64,000 nt of DNA from Hippopus hippopus (GCA_946811185.2 OX328106.1:49116311-49180310); one strand, 5' to 3'. Shown: positions 1 through 10,447, counted from the first letter of the stretch. Notes: generated from the letters alone by a model not told the origin. Numbers and translations are program-made.

Positions 1-101
1 TGGACTTGTCTAAATCTTTTTTGTTTGGTAATGAGTTAATTGTAACTAAATGCAGTGAAAGAAACTGGTAGTATATATAAATATTGAGACTAATGTCTTA
101 C

Positions 102-308
102 CTATGATTTGCATGTATGCTTCACAATGTTTCTCAGTCAGTAAGGGATCATGCAAATCACTCAGAAGCTGTTTGAGTACTGTGGCTACATCATGTGGGG
201 AAAACGTTGAGTTAAGTGTGAAGTCAACACTATCTTTGATCCAATCTTTCAATAAACGTTGACGGCTTACATTGCCAGTCTTTCTGAATAGGCCCTCGGT
301 CTTCAAGT
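102..308 (-). CDS. ARHGAP19-like: ARHGAP19-like RhoGAP protein, exon with arginine finger (partial gene)
   Basis: Coding exon of 207 nt for the N-terminal half of a RhoGAP domain, the fold that speeds GTP hydrolysis by Rho-family GTPases. Visible motifs are EGLFRKTGN, which carries the arginine finger (R of FRK), then a segment like HDVATVLKQLL and DPLLTEKHCEAYMQI. These match the RhoGAP order 'GLFR.(S/T)G ... NDVA.LLK.FL ... PLL'. Among RhoGAPs, the wording and the preceding exons fit ARHGAP19 best, as recalled from the human protein. The minus-strand acceptor TTTCTAG precedes position 308 and the donor G|GTAAGA follows position 102. The exon opens with two bases that complete a codon begun in the 1969-2058 exon, giving S-D-N-L-K-T-E-G. 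The rest of the domain lies beyond the left edge. ARHGAP19 in vertebrates acts on RhoA during cell division; that role is inferred here. Confidence 0.85.
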
Positions 309-515
309 CTAGAAATATGAAAATTTGTATAAACTGGTAAGTAAAAACGTCCTCTAAGATTTCTGAAAGCCAAATGATGACAGTAGATGGATATTTTCAA
401 TACTCTACACAACTCTTATGATTGTAATGAAAAAAATGTGACTGAACGAATATCTCATAGAATACTTGACAAAAAACATCCCAGACCAGACCCTGGATTC
501 TGTGCAGCTGACAGT

Positions 516-727
516 TTAACTCTTTACCGACAAAATTTTAGACTGAGCATTCACAGATGACAAATATCGGTATTGCTCAAATGGCAAGATTTATCTTTGA
601 TGGGATAGAATATATTGTGGGAAAAGGAGTAAAATGCTGGTGACCAGCATTTTCTCCTTTTCCCACAATATTTTCAAAAGCCTTCTTTTTCAGGGTTGTT
701 AAAAAGGATAGTATGGTAGGGGGTTAA
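516..727 (-). repeat. PM1 MITE copy
   Basis: Both ends carry TTAA. The core hairpin is present around 623-675, with an extra T in the left arm (GGAGTAAAATGC). It lies in the RhoGAP intron 309-1968. Confidence 0.85.
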
Positions 728-828
728 TGAACTATGTTTAAGGAATTTCTTTCTATAATTTGGAAAAGTTCACAATAGGTTTAGGACTAACAGCATATTT
801 GCATATTCAGTCCATTCTTAAAATGTTG

Positions 829-952
829 TAAACCCTTTTACCAAACAGCAAACATTTTGGGAAAAGCAGAAAATGTTGATTACATTCCTTTTCTGTTTTT
901 CCAAAAAGCCTTGTCTCTTCTGTAGGTGGGTCATTAAAACTCAGGATTGTAT
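829..952 (-). repeat. PM1 MITE, decayed fragment
   Basis: Starts at an AACCCTTTTACCAAACA end and jumps directly to a diverged core (GGGAAAAGCAGAAAATG). The far end fades at TCAGGATTGTAT without a TTAA. Confidence 0.55.
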
Positions 953-1251
953 CATAAAAAATTAATTGGATCCATACTTCTGCCTAAACAAGGGGGTTGT
1001 ATTTATCCATGATAACAAAACACCACTGATTTTAGCAGGTAGATGAGAAAGCTGCATGTGCTTAATTAACAATACCAGATGTGCTTCACAAATAATTTTG
1101 TCCTTGCACATATCTCACCTTGATCCTTCCCATATCTCTCCTTTTCCCTCTCTATATTTCATCTTGATTCTCATCATAAATTTTGTATAGTACTTTTACA
1201 ATGTAAATACATGGCACTGTCAATCATGGTTAAAAGAAGCAAAAATTTTGA

Positions 1252-1469
1252 TCTTTTCACCAAAGTCTTAGACTTGGCTAAATTTGAAGTTTTTTCAGAG
1301 GACACAAATAAATGTGAATCAAAATTACAATCTGTTTTGGGAACGGTAAAAAAACACTTTGGAAAAAGGAGATAATCCTGGTTATCAGCATTTTTTCCTT
1401 TTACTATAATGTTGTCAAAAGTCTTCTTTCTTAGGGTCAATGAAACTCCAGATTATGGATAAGGGTTAA
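1252..1469 (-). repeat. PM1 MITE, diverged
   Basis: Recognised by TTAGACTTGGCTAAATTTGA, the core AGGAGATAATCCTGGTTATC and the TAAGGGTTAA end. The left terminus is eroded. Confidence 0.7.
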
Positions 1470-1736
1470 TCTAATGACGTTAAACTGTATGCAATCCTTA
1501 TGACCAATCTTGGATCTCCTTTTTCTTACTTTACTTCTGGCTTGACCCATAAATGCCCTTTGTCTACAAAACAATGGGAAACAACACAAAAGATCTCATA
1601 TAAAATGCAACAAAATTGCAGCCTGTGATCTAGGTCCACGGTCTTTGCCCTGGAATTGTCCAGTCATATCTCTATTGTTTCCATCTTATTGTCTCACTTT
1701 TTCATTTTTTTTAATATGAAAAAGATTTAAAACTGC

Positions 1737-1937
1737 AACCCTTTACCCATGACAAAATTTTAGATCTATCCAAATCGAAAGAATTTGCAAACTGCAATTT
1801 AGATACTGCCCAAATGATAGAATTAATCTTTGATAGGGCAGAAAACAATGTGGGGAAAGGAGAAAATGCTAGTTACTAGCATTTTCTCCTTTTCCTAAAA
1901 TGTTTTAGAAACACTTCTTTCTCGGGATCATGTTGAA
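1737..1937 (-). repeat. PM1 MITE, right end truncated
   Basis: The core around 1856-1905 reads GCTAGT/ACTAGC at its centre, a paired change in both arms relative to the usual GCTGGT/ACCAGC. The last 30 bases of the element are lost just before the 1969-2058 exon. Confidence 0.8.
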
Positions 1938-1968
1938 TGAGTTACATAAAGAAAAGGGAATTACTTAC

Positions 1969-2058
1969 TGTCAGATTTGACAAGGAAGCTGATGAGTTTA
2001 TACATATGGCTGACATGATCTTTCGACAAGGCTTCTTGTACAACTGGACTGGGTTTTT
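1969..2058 (-). CDS. ARHGAP19-like: ARHGAP19-like RhoGAP protein, 90-nt internal exon
   Basis: Short exon encoding about 30 residues, including SPVVQEALSKDHVSHMYKLI and ending SFLVKSD. It aligns with the human ARHGAP19 stretch SPLTEEGIAQIYQLIEYL, which lies just before the arginine-finger loop. The acceptor TTTCCAG and the strong donor GACA|GTAAGTAA are clear. Both ends are phase 1: the first two bases complete a GAA codon started by the G at the end of the 5002-5232 exon, and the final A joins AC of the 102-308 exon. Only one of the three forward readings of this strand is open and gives a family match. The downstream intron (309-1968) carries four PM1 copies, one ending about 30 bases from this exon's donor. 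Confidence 0.8.
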
Positions 2059-2353
2059 CTGGAAATGTAAAAACATGTAATAACTAATTTGAAAATTTTC
2101 AAAAGCAACCCCATGAAGGGATACCTACATTCAGAATAATACCCCAAAATTTTCATTTACTGAAAGCATCTAATACAATATTATCTTTCCATATATTGAC
2201 TGAGATACAAACATTTCTCTGTTTGATAATTCAAATTGAATTCACACCTTATCATTGATTTTCACATTCAGATAGGATTGCTCTTTTTGTTTTCCTATCA
2301 GGATGCAATTCTATGCCTGTGACATAAGATTCGTATAAAATATTGTTCCTTTC

Positions 2354-2783
2354 ATGTGTAAAGTGGGGACTTATGTTTACACTGATCAAACAGTCCTATT
2401 CATATCATGTTATCAAGTGCATTTCAAGAGCCTAATAATGTCTTCTAGGGTACATAGAAATTACATAAAACATCCAAAACCTTTATCAAAATATTTGGGC
2501 CAATTTCTGCAAAGGCTCCTCAAAATAAATGTACCATAACCTTTTCCTCCTTATATGCACAATGCCATTTATTTAAGAAATAATCTTCTTTCTATCATTT
2601 CTATCGTTCAATAAACCCTGGTTGTGATTTATCAGGAACAATAAGTAACCTACGATAGCAAAGAAACCATATCCACATTCTGTGCAGTCTGATCTTGATC
2701 TACATTGTCCACAAATGGTCTGTGAGTTGGGCTTAAAAGCCTAATAGTTAGTTTTAGCAACCGCTACAGCTCTTTGAAATTTC
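2354..2783. other. Intron, no gene seen; PM2-like remnant
   Basis: Intron of the RhoGAP gene. Only a PM2/PM2b-like scrap is recognisable at about 2680-2720 (CTGTGCAGTCTGATCTTGAT). Confidence 0.5.
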
Positions 2784-3230
2784 AAACCCTTTACCTCACA
2801 ATCCTAAGTTCAACAACCCTGAAGATAGTCTATGAAAACACTGTAAAACGGAGAAAATGCCCGTTACCAACATTTTCTCTTTTTCCCACAATGTTTTCCG
2901 ACTAGAAAAGACAGAAATAATCGCTTTAGCTACATTTATTTTATCATCCTCACATGCTTTCAATATGATTGTTTTCAAAGTTCTGTCGTTTGGTAAAGTG
3001 TTAACTCTTTACCAAACGACAAAATTTTAGAATTTTTCAAATTGAAAGCTTTTGCAGATGGTAAAATAAACATGGCTCAAAAATTGAAATTTGTGTCGGG
3101 AAGGGTAGCAAACATTGTAGGAAAAGGAGAAAATGCTGGTTCCCAGCATTTTCTCCTTTTCCAACAATGTTTTCAAAAGCTTTCTTTCCCAGGGTCATTA
3201 AAACTCGGGATTGTTTGGTAAAGGGTTTAA
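2784..3230. repeat. Head-to-tail pair of PM1 copies sharing one TTAA
   Basis: Copy 1 (+) covers 2784-3004 with a diverged core and an altered segment around 2895-2925. Copy 2 (-) covers 3001-3230 and is nearly intact, of the CAAAAATTGAAATTTG subtype. The single TTAA at 3001-3004 serves as the end of both. Confidence 0.88.
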
Positions 3231-3586
3231 CAATGTTCTTCTTCAGAAATTCCACCTGATATCAAAATCTACATGTATGATAATGAGGGAAAGGAAAGCA
3301 TCTCCAGCTCAGTGCACACTAAGCCATTAAAACAACAATAACAGCAAGGTAAAGGTATTAATTCAATCCACTTAATCTAAAGTTTGAGCCATAGGTGCAA
3401 ATATTACATAATCCCACAATAAAGGAGAAGAAGAGTGGGGGGATTTTCATGTCAAACTGGATGAAAGGAAATGGGGGAAGACCTTCCTATTTGATGATAT
3501 AAATGATTGTGTGATGAAAGATATCTTATCTAGGTGAGATACCAGAATAAGTCAAACATATGGAACAGTATTCTGGTATGAATAAA

Positions 3587-3777
3587 CCCTTAAAGCGCCT
3601 TTCACATCTGTAGTTGCCTTTTGCGGCCAGTGTAGATAACGATCAGACTGCACATAATGTGCACTGTCCCCTCAATTTCATCCCTAAAAGCAAAAGCAAC
3701 CATCAAAGTGGAATTATTTGGGTCTTATTTCTGCACTAAATATGTCCTTTTGGTTTATTTGTCACTCTTCGGGTTAA
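3587..3777 (-). repeat. PM2 MITE copy with shortened core
   Basis: Left end CCCTTAAAGCGCCTTTCAC, core GATCAGACTGCACATAATGT, right end GGGTTAA. The second half of the core palindrome is missing, so the copy is about 15-20 bases short. Confidence 0.75.
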
Positions 3778-3802
3778 TTTCTCCATCTTATAGTGAACCA
3801 CA

Positions 3803-4019
3803 TAACCCTTTCCCAAACTACAAAATTTTAGACTCGTCCAAATGAAGACAACAAAATTAAGGTAACTCATAAAATGAAATTTGTTTTTGGAAGGGTAGAA
3901 AACATTGTGGGAAAAGGAGAAAATGCTGGTTACCAGCATTTTCTCCTTTTCCCACGATGTTTTCAAAAGGCTTCTTTCTCAGGGTTGTGAAAACTCGGGA
4001 TTGTTTGGGAAAGGGTTAA
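3803..4019 (-). repeat. PM1 MITE copy
   Basis: Core at 3897-3963 is almost perfect. The left segment is shortened (CCAAATGAAGACAAC lacks the AAGCATTTGC part). It ends GGGAAAGGGTTAA. Confidence 0.88.
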
Positions 4020-4220
4020 GAGAAAAGAGTGGTTAAGGTAGAAAGTGTTAGTAGCAAGTGGCTCCTCCTTTGGCCACGATGTTTTCACATCCACATATAT
4101 TCATACAACTTTACCCTTAATTCCTATAGGGCATCTCTCTTGAACAAGGATTTCGCAGCTGTTTGCTTGTTAAAAGTTGTCTTTTGCTACAATGTTTTCC
4201 AAAGGGGTTGCTGCGAGATG

Positions 4221-4338
4221 TTAACCCTTAAAGTGCCGAGTAAATCAATCGGACATTTTCAATCTAGAAATAAGATAGAATTAAGTACAATTTCAAGGTT
4301 ACTTGCCTCCATAGACAGGTATATTTGGTGCTTTTAAG
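4221..4338 (+). repeat. PM2 MITE, left and right ends without core
   Basis: Starts TTAACCCTTAAAGTGCCGAG and ends TTTGGTGCTTTTAAGTG. The central GACTGCAC palindrome is absent, as if deleted precisely. Confidence 0.6.
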
Positions 4339-4342
4339 TGTT

Positions 4343-4982
4343 TTAACCCTTTACCAAACAATCCCGGGTTTTCACAACCCTTGGAAAGAAGCCTTCTGAA
4401 AACATTGTAGGAAAAGGAGAAAATGCTAGTAACCAGCATTTTCTCCTTTTCCCACAATGTTTTCTACCCTTGCCAAACCAAATTTCAATTTTTAAGTCAC
4501 ATTAATTTTGTCGTCTGCAAATGCTTCCATGTTGGACTAGTCTAGAATTTTGTCATCTGGTAAAGAGTTAACTCTCTACCTGATAGTAAAAGCAATTGTA
4601 GACAACAAATGAAATGTTACCAAAATGATAGGATATTCACCTTCACAATGTTGAATAAGGAGTAAATGCTGGTTACCTTCTTTTTCCACAATGTTTTTAC
4701 AAGCTTTTTTCCTCATAGTCATTAAAAAATATGTTTATGGTAAAGCGTTTTATTCTTTACCAAACAATCTTGACATTTAACGGCCTTGAGAAAGAAAGCT
4801 TTTTAAAAACATTCTGGGAAAAGGTGGAAATGCTGTAAACCAGCAGTATTTTCTCCTTTTCCCAGAATGTTTTTAACCTGTCAAAAAACAAATTTAAATC
4901 TTTTAGGCACATCGAAATTTGTCATATACAAATGCTTTCAATTTGGACTGGTCTAAAATGTTCACCTTTGGTAAAGAGTTGA
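4343..4982. repeat. Three-unit PM1 chain (+,-,+)
   Basis: Units are 4343-4571 (+, intact), 4568-4751 (-, decayed, core mostly lost) and 4748-4982 (+, diverged). Neighbours share TTAA or TTTA. Unit 3 has a paired core change: both arms read ATTCTGGG/CCCAGAAT instead of ATTGTGGG/CCCACAAT. The chain stops about 20 bases from the splice donor of the 5002-5232 exon. Confidence 0.85.
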
Positions 4983-5001
4983 AAAACCACTAGAAATGTA
5001 C

Positions 5002-5232
5002 CTTTTTTCTTTGAAGAGAAAGGGGTTGCTGTCTTTTTCTTATTTAAGGCATCTGAATTTGGTGAATCCAGAAACATTTCCTCCAATTTACTACCATCCA
5101 GTTCCAGCAGAAAGGACAGATGCATCTTGCAGAAGGTCATCAGCTTCTCTGGCATGCAGTTACGCAAACGATTCACATTCTTTTCAGCTTCTGTCTGGCG
5201 ACGACGTAAATCTGATGCAGACATGTCATTGG
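5002..5232 (-). CDS. ARHGAP19-like: ARHGAP19-like RhoGAP protein, upstream exon
   Basis: Exon of 231 nt encoding about 77 residues. It starts NDMSASDLRRRQTEAEKNV, continues through CMPEKLMTFCKMHLSFLLEL and DGSKLEEMFLDSPN, and ends in a lysine-rich tail (SSKKK). The middle part parallels the helical N-terminal region of human ARHGAP19 (EIFTELVVSNITRLIDLPG, then GTELAQLMG). The minus-strand acceptor is TCATTTCAG|CC and the donor AAAAAAG|GTACAT. It begins in phase 1, so at least one more coding exon must lie to the right; I could not find it in this window. About 30 residues appear to be missing compared with the human N-terminus. A PM1 copy ends at 4982, only about 20 bases into the downstream intron. 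Confidence 0.75.
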
Positions 5233-5321
5233 CTGAAATGAGAAGAAAATCATAGATAGAAAAGATTTTTAATAACAATCAACCTATAGAGCGCTAAATA
5301 AACAAAGTGAGCATTTCCTTT

Positions 5322-5531
5322 TAGCCCTTAAAGCGCTGAATAATCCCAATACACATTTTCAGTAGAAAGGTAGGACCCAAAAAAATGCATTTTCATGGTT
5401 GCTTTTGTCTGTAAAGTTTTAGCAGAGCAGACCATGTAGATCAAAGATCAGACATGTTTTTTGGTTGTCTGATCTTGATCTACACTGGCTGCAAAGGCAA
5501 CTTGTGTTGTGAAAGGCACTTTAAGGGTTAA
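5322..5531 (+). repeat. PM2 MITE copy, full length
   Basis: Inverted termini are CCCTTAAAGCGC and GCACTTTAAGGG. The core around 5430-5480 is GATCAGAC...GTCTGATC with a diverged loop. It shares TTAA 5528-5531 with the next PM1 copy. Confidence 0.85.
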
Positions 5532-5725
5532 TTCCTTACCTTACAATGAAGGACTTTTTTATGACCTTGAGGAAAAAGGCTTCTGAAAACATTAGAAGAA
5601 ATGCTGGTTACCACAATGTTTCCTACCCTTTCAAAGATTATTCCAATAATTTAGAACATATTTCACTTGTGCTTTGGATTGGAAAACTCTACAAATTTGA
5701 AATGAGGTTAAGAGTTACGTGTAGT
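5528..5725 (+). repeat. PM1 MITE, core collapsed
   Basis: Starts TTAATTCCTTACC and continues through GACCTTGAGGAAAAAGGCTT. Most of the right core arm is lost (ATGCTGGTTACCACAATG). The far end is eroded. Confidence 0.65.
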
Positions 5726-6333
5726 TATTATCGAACAACAAAATTTTGAACAATGCATAAGAGGAGCATCTGAAAAAAGAGGGCTGCATTTTCATTTCTG
5801 TTCTTGGTCATAACATCTCAAAATCAAGGACAGCATTGATCATAGATCAGACTGATTGTTTTGTGCTTTTTTTATCTTAATGTACAATTCATGTTAAAAA
5901 GCAGTCAAAGTCTCACAGGCATATAAAAAATAAAGGAAAAAGGAATAAATGCATGCAAGAATCTGTAGTTCTTTTTCCAAAAATATTTTCAAAGGGATTT
6001 GCTTACAAAATCTTTGTAGTAATAGCTAAGGTTAAAATTTTGTATATTTTCCTATTAAAATAGAACAAAAAAAAATTAAAGTAAAACAGTAAAATTCCTA
6101 AATACCTGATAAAACCCATTTTAAAGTATAAAAAGACACAAAACTATTATTTAAATCCACAGAAGTTTTCTCTCTATCCATTTCAAAATCAAGTACACCT
6201 TTGACACACAAAAAACTGGCCAATGTTGACTGACCATCAGTCATGTCAGCACTGGTCACACACAAGAGTTTATCACAGTCTTATCCAGGCAGTGAAAGAT
6301 GTAAAGGCTAGGGGGCTGAACAAACTGGTAAAA
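5726..6333. other. No gene seen; PM remnants
   Basis: AT-rich sequence. Scraps resemble a PM1 start (5733-5750), a PM2 core (5835-5870) and a PM1 core (5932-6003). No coding signal. Confidence 0.45.
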
Positions 6334-6569
6334 TCACCCTTTACTGGATGGCAAACTCTTAGACTTGTTCAAACTGAAGTTTACGCAGATCACAAACTAG
6401 CCAAGGCTCAAATTTTTTGTCATAGGATTTATTTCTAATAGAGTAGAAAACATGGGGAGAAAAGAAGAAAATGCTGGTTACCAGCATTTTCTTCTTTTCT
6501 CTCAATGTTTTCAAAAGCCCTTTTTCATCAGGGTTGCTTAAACTGTAGATGGTTTAGCTAAAGGGTAAA
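6334..6569 (-). repeat. PM1 MITE copy with paired core changes
   Basis: Both core arms (about 6453-6508) carry the same two changes: GAGAAAAGAAG on one side and CTTCTTTTCTC on the other, where most copies have GGGAAAAGGAG/CTCCTTTTCCC. The ends are decayed. Confidence 0.82.
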
Positions 6570-6922
6570 ATCCATACCAGGCCTGGTGCACATACTGACC
6601 CCCCATGGTGGAACATGATGAGTCTTGATTATACAATCCCTTTGTCATGGCTTTATTTCTGTGACAATGGAATTATAGATAATTAATCCCACAATGGATT
6701 CTATTTGATTCTGTAAATTAATGTGGAACTTTGCAAATAAGAGATAGTCACATAATGCTGTAATCTGACTTGGCTTGCTGTGATCAAAGACCAAGGTGTG
6801 AAGTATTGATATATTGATAACATAATAGAAGTTGGAAAACTTTAGTAACCTAATATGAAACTATATGTTACAGGGATAAAAACTCTTCTGTCCTGTGAAG
6901 AACATCTTTTAATAATTAATGC
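6570..6922. other. No gene seen
   Basis: About 350 bases between PM1 copies. I see no recognisable feature. Confidence 0.4.
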
Positions 6923-7130
6923 TTTTTGGTAAAATAATAGACTTGTCAAAACTGAAGATGACAATTTGAACATGGCTCAATGGATGGAAATCTTCTTTGA
7001 TAGGATAGAAATGTTTTTGGAAAAGGAGAAAATGCTGTTCACCAGCATTTTCATCTTTCCCCACAATGTCTTCAAAAAGCTTCTATCTTTTTTTTTTGCT
7101 AAAACTCAAGGCTATATGGTACAGAGTTGA
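6923..7130 (-). repeat. PM1 MITE, diverged
   Basis: Left end is shortened and the core is GGAGAAAATGCTGTTCACCA. A T-run interrupts the right flank near 7090. It ends GTACAGAGTTGA. Confidence 0.72.
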
Positions 7131-7321
7131 CTAGTGTTTTGTATTCCACAGGTTTCATTTTTTTTTTTTGTATAACTCTCCCTTTTAAATTCTTCAAGAG
7201 TGCTTTACTATGGAGAAAAACCAAAAGTTTCTATATAAACTTTTTTAGCATCTCCTTTTTTCACAATCCTCTTAAAGCATTGCATTGTAATGAAAAAAAA
7301 AGAAACTATCAAAATTATATG

Positions 7322-7548
7322 TTAACCTTTACCACACAATCCTGAGTTTTAACGACCCTGGGAAATAAGACTTGTGATAACTTTGTGGGAAAAGGAGGAA
7401 ATGCTGGTAACCAGCATTTTCTCCTTTTCCCACAATGTTTTCTATCCTTTCAAGAACATACCCAATCATTTGGGGCGCGTATAAATTGTTGTCTGCAAAT
7501 ACTTTCAGTTTGGACTAGCCTAAAATTTGTTGTATGGTAAAGAGTTAA
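7322..7548 (+). repeat. PM1 MITE copy
   Basis: TTAA at both ends, with a near-perfect core at about 7379-7441. It is of the CAATCATTTGGG subtype. Confidence 0.88.
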
Positions 7549-8716
7549 ATTAGAGGCATTCTACTTCCTATCAATATCACTTACTTTTTAATGCATCTTT
7601 CAAATTCAACTTGATTGTTCCATTCTTTGTACAGTATTTTTCCTTCATTTTCTGATAGTCTACTTTTCTGTCAATGTCTTGTCTTTTTGGTGTACAAACC
7701 ATTCTGATTTCTTATCAAGTTAACAATATTAATATATCCAAGTTCAAACAGACAAGATTCAGAAGTTTCTCTCTTTCTCAATTTACTTTCTCAATTTCAC
7801 ATGTGTCTTCTGTGTGTCTGATGATGTGATCAATTTATTCAATTAATATCAACAACTTTTTTTCTTCTTTGTTTCTAATGAAAGTTTTCTTCAAACTGAG
7901 GTAATCTGGATACAAACTGACAGCTTATATACTAAATGAACAGTTCCATCCAATAAAATTTGATTTTCAAGTAATTTAGTAAAATGCTTGCCAATTAAGG
8001 ATTTCTAAAGAAGCAATTGAGGAAATATCAGAAAGACAAAAAGAGTAATTATCTAATTAACTGTTAAATTGTTGCAGTCTGTCTGTGTGGAAGTGTGCTG
8101 GACTGAGAAAGTGTGTCTGTCTGTCTGGTCAGACTGAATATTAATTATTAAAGGTGTGAATCTTCTGTCTAGACAGACAGTTCTTTAGAATTTAGGTCAT
8201 TATGGGTGTAATTAAAATCAGTATCAATCTTGAGTCATCAATTTACAACCACTTGACTCAAGTGCTTCCTTAATTGGTCAATCAATAAATAAAATGTTTT
8301 TAAATTTACATTTTATTGTGGCTCTATTTCAAACCTAATATTCCACCAGAGAAGTTATGACAAGTAAGAAATCATTTAGGGTTTCTCCATTTCAATAAAT
8401 TGAATATACATTTCATAGTCTGAGATTCTTTCAAAGTTACATATGTTATCATGGCCCAATGAACATCCAGGAAACTAAACTGCAAGCCCAGCAGGTAAAA
8501 TAAGAGCAAAATGCAGAAATCTGTCTTTTTGAGGAGTTTGCCTTTTTTCATGGAAATTGTTTTCAATTATGTCTCATCTTTTTTTTTTTAAATTTCATCA
8601 TATTTTTAATTTCTGATTGGGTTTCTTGCCTCTTGTTATTGGACAGGCATTTGTCTGCATTAATAAAGTGAGAAAACATTCTGAAAGCCTTTCAACAAAA
8701 CATTTTATCATTTATT
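7549..8716. other. No gene seen
   Basis: About 1.2 kb of AT-rich, apparently unique DNA. It has GTCTGTCT-type short tandem sequence at 8083-8130 and its inverse (TAGACAGACAG) at 8170-8181. Confidence 0.45.
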
Positions 8717-8855
8717 TAACCCTTAAAGCACCTTTCACCGCTATAGTTGCCTTTGCAGCCAGTGTAGATCAAGATCAGGTTCCCAAAAATATGCAGGCTG
8801 ATCTTTAATCCACACTGTATGTTTGCAGAGACATTCTGGGTGATAGCAACCTCTA
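8717..8855 (-). repeat. PM2 MITE, one end and core
   Basis: TTAACCCTTAAAGCACCTTT, then TGCCTTTGCAGCCAGTGTAG and a diverged core. The other terminus is not seen. Confidence 0.7.
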
Positions 8856-8945
8856 CATTACCGGATATCGCTCTTCTTAGGCTCTTTTTCCTCCAATGGA
8901 ACTTGCTCATATGCTTTCAATAGTCTTTCAGTCAGAGCCACTAAT

Positions 8946-9197
8946 TTAACTCTTTACCACACAATTTAACTCTTTATCACACAATACCAACATTTAACAT
9001 CCCTGAGAGAGAAACCTTTTGAAAACACTACCGGAAAAAGTGAAAATGATGGTCACAAGCATGTTCTCCTTTTCCCAGTACGTTTTCTACCCTAGTAACC
9101 CAAGACAAATTTCAATTTTGGGTCACATTTATGTTATCATCAGCAAATAATTTCAATTTGGACAATGTCTAAAATTTTGCTGTTTGTATAGAGTTAA
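8946..9197 (+). repeat. PM1 MITE with duplicated terminus
   Basis: The terminal 20 bases (TTAACTCTTTACCACACAAT) occur twice in tandem, at 8946-8965 and 8966-8985. The core is diverged, and the copy ends GAGTTAA at 9197. Confidence 0.82.
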
Positions 9198-9300
9198 ATG
9201 TCCTTCCATAGTTTCAGGAGCTTTCACCAGTACTATGCACAGGCTCTGTAGACACACTAACTTTGCTTGAAAACACTTAATTTTACAAGGTCTTCAAGCT

Positions 9301-9372
9301 GGACCCACAATGTTTTTAAAAGCCTTCATCTTCAGGGTTCTTTAAACTTGGGATTGTGCAGTAAAGGGTTAA
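9301..9372 (-). repeat. PM1 MITE, right-half fragment
   Basis: Starts inside the core (ACCCACAATGTTTTTAAAAG) and runs to GTAAAGGGTTAA. Confidence 0.7.
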
Positions 9373-9469
9373 ACAAGGTTTCTCAGGCTGTAACCACAAA
9401 CGACTCCAGTAACACATTTCTAGAGCTTTTTTTGGCGAAATATTGTCACAAATAGTCGCTAGTGAAACT

Positions 9470-9532
9470 GCATGTCTTTGAAAGGGCTGAAAACATTGTA
9501 GGAAAGAGAAAAAGCCAGTTACCTACAATGTT
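9470..9532. repeat. PM1 core fragment
   Basis: GAAAGGGCTGAAAACATTGT through CCTACAATGTTC is a shortened hairpin with no termini. Confidence 0.55.
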
Positions 9533-9627
9533 CAAGGCATTATTGGGTGACTTATAATCATAACTGTAGCTGAAATGGGATTTGTCTAAGTGTAGAAAAC
9601 ACAGTGAGTATTTAGAGGAAATTCCGC

Positions 9628-9856
9628 TTAACTCTTTACCAAACGACAAAATTTTAGACTTGTCCAAATTGAAAGCATTTGCAGACGACAAAGTAAATGT
9701 GACTTGAAAATTGAAATTTGTATTGGGAAGGGTAGAAAACATTGTGGGAAAAGGAGAAAATGCTGATTACCAGCATTTTTTCCTTTTCCCACAATGTTTT
9801 CAAAAGGCCTCTTTCTCAGGGTCGTTAAAAGTCGGGACTGTGTGGTACAGAGTTAA
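9628..9856 (-). repeat. PM1 MITE copy, full length
   Basis: 229 bp with TTAA at both ends. The inner segment is of the AAAATTGAAATTTG type but the end is of the GGGACTGTGTGG type, so it looks recombinant between subfamilies. Confidence 0.9.
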
Positions 9857-10207
9857 CAGCTATATTTTGCGTTTACCACAATGTTTTCAATAGCAAAGGG
9901 AATACAAAGTGGTCAGAATCTATGTATCGGTTTCAAGGATAACTAGAAACATTGTTATCTGTGGCATTCTAGACGTTAAATTGCACTTTACCTGTTTGCC
10001 CCATTCAAAAGGGCCAAATTGACTTGATTTTTATCTGTCCATTTTGCCCATAATTGCTGAATTGACATTTTACTGTTGCTTGAATCTGATAAGTGGTTGC
10101 TAGGAGACAAATCTTTAAAATGCCCTAATCTGTTAGTATATAAACAGAGTTTGTTCAAGAAAGTTTACTTTGAAAGGGAGCCTGCAAGGTGCTTGGAAGT
10201 TATGAAC
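9857..10207. other. No gene seen
   Basis: Short unique stretch. No repeat or coding signal recognised. Confidence 0.4.
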
Positions 10208-10447
10208 TTAACTCTTTACCACACAAGAAAACTTTAGAGTGTTCTAAACTGAAAATTCAAAAATTTTCAGGTGAAAGAATATACATGTATGTAACTAAAA
10301 AATTGAAATTTGTTTGGGGAAGGGTAGAAAACATTGTGGAAAAAGAAGAAAATGCTGGTTACCAGCATTTTCTCCTTTTTTCACAATGTTTTCCAAAGGC
10401 TTTTTCTTCAAGGTCGTTAAAACTTATGGTTGTGTGGTAAAGGGTAA
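10208..10447 (-). repeat. PM1 MITE copy
   Basis: TTAA start at 10208. The inner part near 10255-10290 is altered (AAAATTCAAAAATTTTCAGG). Core at about 10328-10392. It ends GTAAAGGGTAAC. Confidence 0.82.

Noticed and set aside
4922..5278. Reading the whole 118-codon frame as one protein
   Set aside because: Only 5002-5232 matches the RhoGAP family; the rest lies beyond clear splice sites and includes PM1 sequence.
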